From NCBI GenBank assembly GCA_965215845.1, contig CBDCEL010000004.1, forward strand, positions 2,232,001-2,296,000: a stretch of DNA of 64,000 nucleotides. Reading direction: 5' to 3'. Both the position numbers and the translations under genes were made by a program. The notes beneath the pieces are model-generated. The model ran no database searches, was not told the origin of the DNA, and saw only the letters and a program-made list of their open reading frames with translations. Shown one piece after another: positions 60,357 through 64,000 of the stretch. Positions within the stretch are counted from its first letter, which is position 1; each line of letters begins with the position of its first letter. Source of the DNA: Aurantibacter_A sp965215845 (GTDB lineage: Bacteria > Bacteroidota > Bacteroidia > Flavobacteriales > Flavobacteriaceae).

Positions 60357-62280
60357 ATGATTCCATTTAAAGCGGAGGTTTTTGGCTTTAAAAGATTTGA
60401 AAAAGCAAATGTCCTGCTAGACAAGAAGTTAATTGCTTTTGTCGGTCCAAATGAAGCGGGAAAAAGCTCTTTCTTTAAGGCATTACTTTCTTTAGAAGAT
60501 AACATTGCCTATGAAGAAAGAGAAATTACTAAGGATTTAGAAAGAGAATCTGACCTAGTAATTCGAGTGGATTACTTGCTAAACAGTTCTGAGAGGGTTA
60601 AAATCAAAGAATTTAATGGTACAGGATCACCACGATTTTATCGTTTAGAAAAATCACTAAATGGTACCAAAGAGTACAAAATCGTCGGGGAAATAAAAAG
60701 AAATAAAAAGCAGAGAACAAGTTTTAAAAAGAGCGTTCGTCAAATTTTAGAAAGGAAACGTTTGGGCACTTTTCTAAAGAGTAAATTTTATCAAAGTGAG
60801 GAGTACGGAGAAATTAGCATTTTTGATTCTTTTTCTAAATTATTGATCAAAAACTGGAGTGCGGAAACTTTGGCTGACGATTTATTCGCTCTATTTTCTG
60901 AAGTAGAAAAAGAATCGAACAATGTAAAAGAAGAGATGCCAAAGACCGATAGAATTGTTTTTGAAGCTATTATTGAACAGTTCAAATCTCTTGAAGAAAA
61001 TGAAAGGTCAGAACATCCGAAGGAATTATTTCTTGATTATTTAAAGGCCTTACGGCCTGAATTTGTCGAGTTTACCAATAGTGAAAGGCAGTTAAAAGGT
61101 CATTATCCATTAGCTGAAATAAGGCAAAACTCGATATCGCTAATTAATCTTTTAAAAATTGCTGATATTACATCCGAGGATATTGTTGATTCCATAGAGA
61201 AAGGGAAAACCGTAAAGAGGTATGAGCTCCAAAAAAAAGGTAATGAGAACTTAAAGAATAAATTTAATTCATGGAGTCAATCCGAGGTTTACCCTTCCCT
61301 TTTTATAGAAAACAACTCCCTAAGAATAATTGTAGAATCTTCAACTGGGTTGAACGAACTTCGTGATAGAAGTGACGGTTTAAGACAGTACATTTCTATG
61401 AAGGCATTCCTTAAGAAACGAGAGGATATAGTACCACCAATTTTACTAATTGACGAGGCTGAAATCCACCTACATTATAGTGCCCAAGCCAATTTAGTTT
61501 CTGATTTTGAAAAGCAAACAATAGCGAACGCTATATATTATACAACACATTCCGCAGGTTGTTTGCCAAGTGATTTAGGGACCGGCATTCGAGTCGTCGA
61601 ACCTATTTATAAGGACGAAAAAGATACTAGTAGAAGCATTATTAGAAATTCGATATGGCAGAATGACGGTGGCTTTTCACCTCTTTTGCTTGCAATGGGA
61701 GCAAATGTTATTGCTTTTACTCCTGCGAGAAAGGCTGTAATTGCAGAAGGTCCATCAGATACTATTTTATTACCTAGAATTTTGCGGGAGGCTTCTAAGA
61801 AAGAATATTTGGATTTTCAGGTAGCTCCTGGAATTGCGACAATTTCAGTTGAAGACGTTAAAAATTTCGAACTAGAAGCGGCAAAGGAAGTTTATTTGGT
61901 TGATGGCGATAAAGGTGGTGACGAGAACAAAATCAAACTTTTGAAAGGGGGTGTTAGAAAAAAGGATAGTGCAGTTGTCAAAGCATTCGACTATTGAGGA
62001 TTTTGTAAAATCGGATTTACTTGCAACTGCAATCACAGATGCGTTTATTAACATGGGCTATGAAGCTCCTAATTTCAATTTGAAAAAGCTACCTAAAAGA
62101 GGAAGAATTAAATGGTTCGAGAAAAATTGTAAATCATTGGGATATGGCTTTCCCGAAAAAGTAAGGATTGCTGATTCCTTGATATCCAACTCTCCTAGTT
62201 ACGAAACGATAATTGAGCAAGATAAAGTCCCCGAGCTGAAGCAATTATATTCCTCTATTATTCAAAAACTTAGTGCATAA
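60357..62280 (+). pseudogene. OLD-family ATPase/TOPRIM nuclease, split by a frameshift
   Basis: A likely anti-phage or DNA-processing nuclease. The first frame (to 61997) has Walker A GPNEAGKSSF (from Gly30), a coiled insert, Walker B PPILLIDEAEIHLH, and the start of a TOPRIM domain (KAVIAEGPSDTILLPRIL and EVYLVDGDKGGDENKIKLL). That frame then ends abnormally. The expected continuation is in the next frame: LEKRIVQLSKHSTIEDFVK to the stop at 62280. One extra base within the G5 run (61947-61951) or the A6 run (61958-61963) joins them. The gene is clearly more A/T-rich than dnaE and trxA on either side and looks inserted. No GajB-like helicase partner is present. Confidence 0.8.
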
Positions 62281-62411
62281 TGGGAGAACTTACTTGCAAT
62301 TCTTAACAGCCATAAACTTTCCTAATATAGCAATAGATAGAAGGAATATGGTTGCGGTAAGTTTTCAGAGGAATAATTGACTAACTTTACATAATTTTAA
62401 ATTCAAATCAA

Positions 62412-62729
62412 ATGGCATTAGAAATAACCGATGCTACTTTCGAAGAAGTAGTGTTGAAAAGTGATAAACCGGTAGTAGTCGATTTTTGGGCGGCATGGTG
62501 CGGTCCGTGTAGAATGGTAGGCCCGGTAATAGATGAATTGAGCAACGAATACGATGGCAAGGCAGTTGTGGGCAAGGTCGATGTCGATGCAAACCAAGAA
62601 TATGCCGGCAAATACGGAGTGAGAAACATTCCGACGGTATTGGTCTTCAAAGATGGCGAAATCGTTACAAGACAAGTAGGGGTTTCCCCTAAACAGGTCT
62701 ATGCCGACGCTATTGAGGCAGCCCTATAA
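62412..62729 (+). CDS. trxA: Thioredoxin
   Basis: A cytoplasmic disulfide reductase of 105 residues. The redox site WCGPC is at residues 29-33 in VVVDFWAAWCGPCRMVGPV. The cis-Pro motif is NIPTVLVFKDGE. It reduces ribonucleotide reductase, methionine sulfoxide reductases and other proteins. It ends in a strong terminator. Confidence 0.95.
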   Translation: MALEITDATFEEVVLKSDKPVVVDFWAAWCGPCRMVGPVIDELSNEYDGKAVVGKVDVDANQEYAGKYGVRNIPTVLVFKDGEIVTRQVGVSPKQVYADAIEAAL

Positions 62730-62756
62730 AAATCAAGTTTAAGTTTAGTGTGAGAG

Positions 62757-62791
62757 GGTTCGGTTCTGATTGGTCAGGGCCGAACCTTTTT
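62757..62791 (+). terminator. Intrinsic terminator after trxA
   Basis: GGTTCGG (62757-62763) pairs with CCGAACC (62780-62786), with an inner CTGA/TCAG stem, followed by TTTTT. Confidence 0.86.
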
Positions 62792-62807
62792 GTTATATCT
62801 TAGTTGA

Positions 62808-63737
62808 ATGAATCTCCAGTCCGAATTAAATAAAGCTTCACTTTTTCAGAATTTGGAGCTATTGGCCAATCAGGTGGTCGAGGGCTTCATTAGTGGAATT
62901 CACAAGAGTCCATTTCATGGTTTCTCGGCAGAATTTGCCGAGCATAAAATCTACAACACAGGCGAGAGCACCAAGCATATCGATTGGAAACTCTTTGCAA
63001 AGACCGATAAGCTTTACACAAAACGATACGAAGAGGAGACCAACTTGCGTTGCCATATGATATTGGATAATTCGGCCTCAATGTATTACCCTGAAATCTC
63101 GAACATGACGGTCGGCAATCTGAATAAAATTGGATTCGGAGTGTTGGCCATCGCGGCCTTGATGAATATCTTGAAACGGCAAAGGGATGCCGTGGGCCTA
63201 AGTGTGTATTCCGATAGCTACAACTACTATGCCCCTGAAAAAGGTAGCGAAAGACACCACCAAATGCTGCTTGCCAAATTGTCTGAAATTAGTTTGGATA
63301 CGAAACCGGCCAAGCAAACGGAGACTTATGATTATATACATTTGATTGCTGAAAAAATCAAACGGCGTAGCCTTATCTTTCTGTTTACCGACATGTTTCA
63401 GACAACTGTCGATGATGATAAAATGTTTGACGCCTTACGTCACTTGAAATACAACAAACACGAAGTGGTTTTGTTTCATTTGCTCGATAGGGACAAGGAA
63501 TTCCACTTTAATTTCGAGAACACCCCCAAGCGTTTTTTAGATGTCGAGACGGGTGAACACATCGACCTGTATTCAGATGCTGTAAAGGAATCCTATGAAA
63601 AAGAAATCGAAACCTACCTGAATGCACTTAAACTTAAATGTGGTCAATATCGCATAAAATATGTCGGTGTCGATATACGTGCAGACTTCTCCCGGGTGTT
63701 GAATGCCTTTATGATCGAGCGTCAGAAATTCGCCTAA
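62808..63737 (+). CDS. DUF58 domain protein
   Basis: A 309-residue cytoplasmic protein with GFISGIHKSPFHGFSAEFAEH at the start, then the family core TKHIDWKLFAKTDKLYTKRYEEE. A von Willebrand A-like half follows with LDNSASMYYP, which resembles the MIDAS DxSxS. DUF58 proteins commonly work with MoxR ATPases and BatA/BatB aerotolerance proteins in envelope stress or metal insertion, so a moxR neighbour outside the window is likely. It is the first gene after the trxA terminator. Confidence 0.9.
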   Translation: MNLQSELNKASLFQNLELLANQVVEGFISGIHKSPFHGFSAEFAEHKIYNTGESTKHIDWKLFAKTDKLYTKRYEEETNLRCHMILDNSASMYYPEISNMTVGNLNKIGFGVLAIAALMNILKRQRDAVGLSVYSDSYNYYAPEKGSERHHQMLLAKLSEISLDTKPAKQTETYDYIHLIAEKIKRRSLIFLFTDMFQTTVDDDKMFDALRHLKYNKHEVVLFHLLDRDKEFHFNFENTPKRFLDVETGEHIDLYSDAVKESYEKEIETYLNALKLKCGQYRIKYVGVDIRADFSRVLNAFMIERQKFA

Positions 63738-63831
63738 TTACCAGATAAACTTCGTTAAAATAGTTGACCCTTATACAAGCTTTGGAGAAAAGGGAAAACA
63801 ACCCCAATTTCCAAATTCAAATTTTTCGTTC

Positions 63832-63839
63832 TAATTTTG
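63832..63839 (+). promoter_or_regulatory. Candidate -7 promoter element for the gene at 63874
   Basis: TAATTTTG is an exact TAnnTTTG match, 34 bases before the start codon. No clear -33 TTTG is seen at the ideal distance. Confidence 0.4.
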
Positions 63840-63873
63840 GGTAACCCAAAAAAGTGAACTTAATAACATTTGA

Positions 63874-64000
63874 ATGAAGAACGTACTTTTGAAGTATGCT
63901 TTGGTCATGGCAGTTTGTTGCCCATTCCATGCCTTGGAAGCACAAGAAATCTCCTCTTTTACTTTAATAAATTCCCAGGAAGGTTTAGAGATTGGACCCC
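63874..64000 (+). CDS. Start of an exported protein, cut by the window end
   Basis: Forty-two residues are visible. MKNVLLKYALVMAVCCPFHA is a signal peptide with a likely cleavage after LEAQ, followed by EISSFTLINSQEGLEIGP. Nothing beyond export can be said. By position it may be part of the Bat/aerotolerance cluster that often follows DUF58 genes, but the visible residues do not show this. Confidence 0.7.
   Translation, partial: MKNVLLKYALVMAVCCPFHALEAQEISSFTLINSQEGLEIGP

Noticed and set aside
60357..62280. A Gabija (GajA/GajB) defence system
   Set aside because: The nuclease is OLD-like, but no UvrD-type GajB helicase follows; the next gene is trxA.

Overview
The window reads as chromosome of a marine-type member of the Flavobacteriaceae (Bacteroidota). 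The evidence is a type IX secretion sorting domain, DUF4199, DUF4286, DUF6428 and DUF6747 family proteins, an OlsF-type ornithine-lipid synthase, a DnaE with a fused N-terminal proofreading domain, TAnnTTTG promoter elements, weak Shine-Dalgarno signals, and ribosomal proteins S16 and L25 with long Ala/Glu-rich tails. It is mostly housekeeping DNA with several small accessory insertions.

Layout. 1-3.2 kb: aspartate kinase and bifunctional ornithine-lipid synthase. 3.2-5.2 kb: a compact ArsR-controlled operon (arsR, DUF6428, a membrane protein, an ArsN1-like acetyltransferase) with no arsenite pump or arsenate reductase. 5.2-11.3 kb: a TM2 protein with LEA-like repeats, small stress or unknown proteins, a membrane-tethered LuxR regulator, a hydroxyacid dehydrogenase-cupin-nitrilase run and a patatin. 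11.5-20.1 kb: mgtE, rsmA, DUF4286, a TPR protein, serS, a lipoprotein, an HTTM protein and ribF. 20.1-24.6 kb: a secreted metzincin and a lipoprotein. 24.6-27.0 kb: pth, rplY and prs.

27.1-27.6 kb holds a tRNA-Leu locus disturbed by a GIY-YIG nuclease gene. A 5' tRNA fragment, itself carrying two small palindromic insertions, lies upstream; the intact tRNA-Leu(CAA) lies downstream. 27.7-32.1 kb: sugar oxidoreductases and an exported ADP-ribosylglycohydrolase. 32.2-37.8 kb: two tandem DUF6747 micro-genes, then a dinB-dnaE2 type translesion module. That module is preceded by a long dyad and interrupted by a four-helix-bundle gene flanked by inverted repeats. 37.9-48.7 kb: an AraC regulator, an M23 peptidase, DUF1080 and FG-GAP proteins, an FdhF/YdeP oxidoreductase and a planctomycete-type DUF1549/DUF1501 pair (the second frameshifted). 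49-55.7 kb: an acyl-CoA dehydrogenase, a tRNA methyltransferase, and rpsP-rimM between two sulfatases. 55.9-64 kb: replicative dnaE, an inserted frameshifted OLD-family nuclease, trxA, DUF58 and the start of an exported protein.

The strongest leads for something undescribed are the ArsR operon, in which three consecutive products end in Cys-Cys; the tRNA-Leu/GIY-YIG/palindrome structure; and the repeat-flanked four-helix-bundle cassette inside the translesion polymerase operon. All function calls come from reading motifs and family knowledge. No database search was run.
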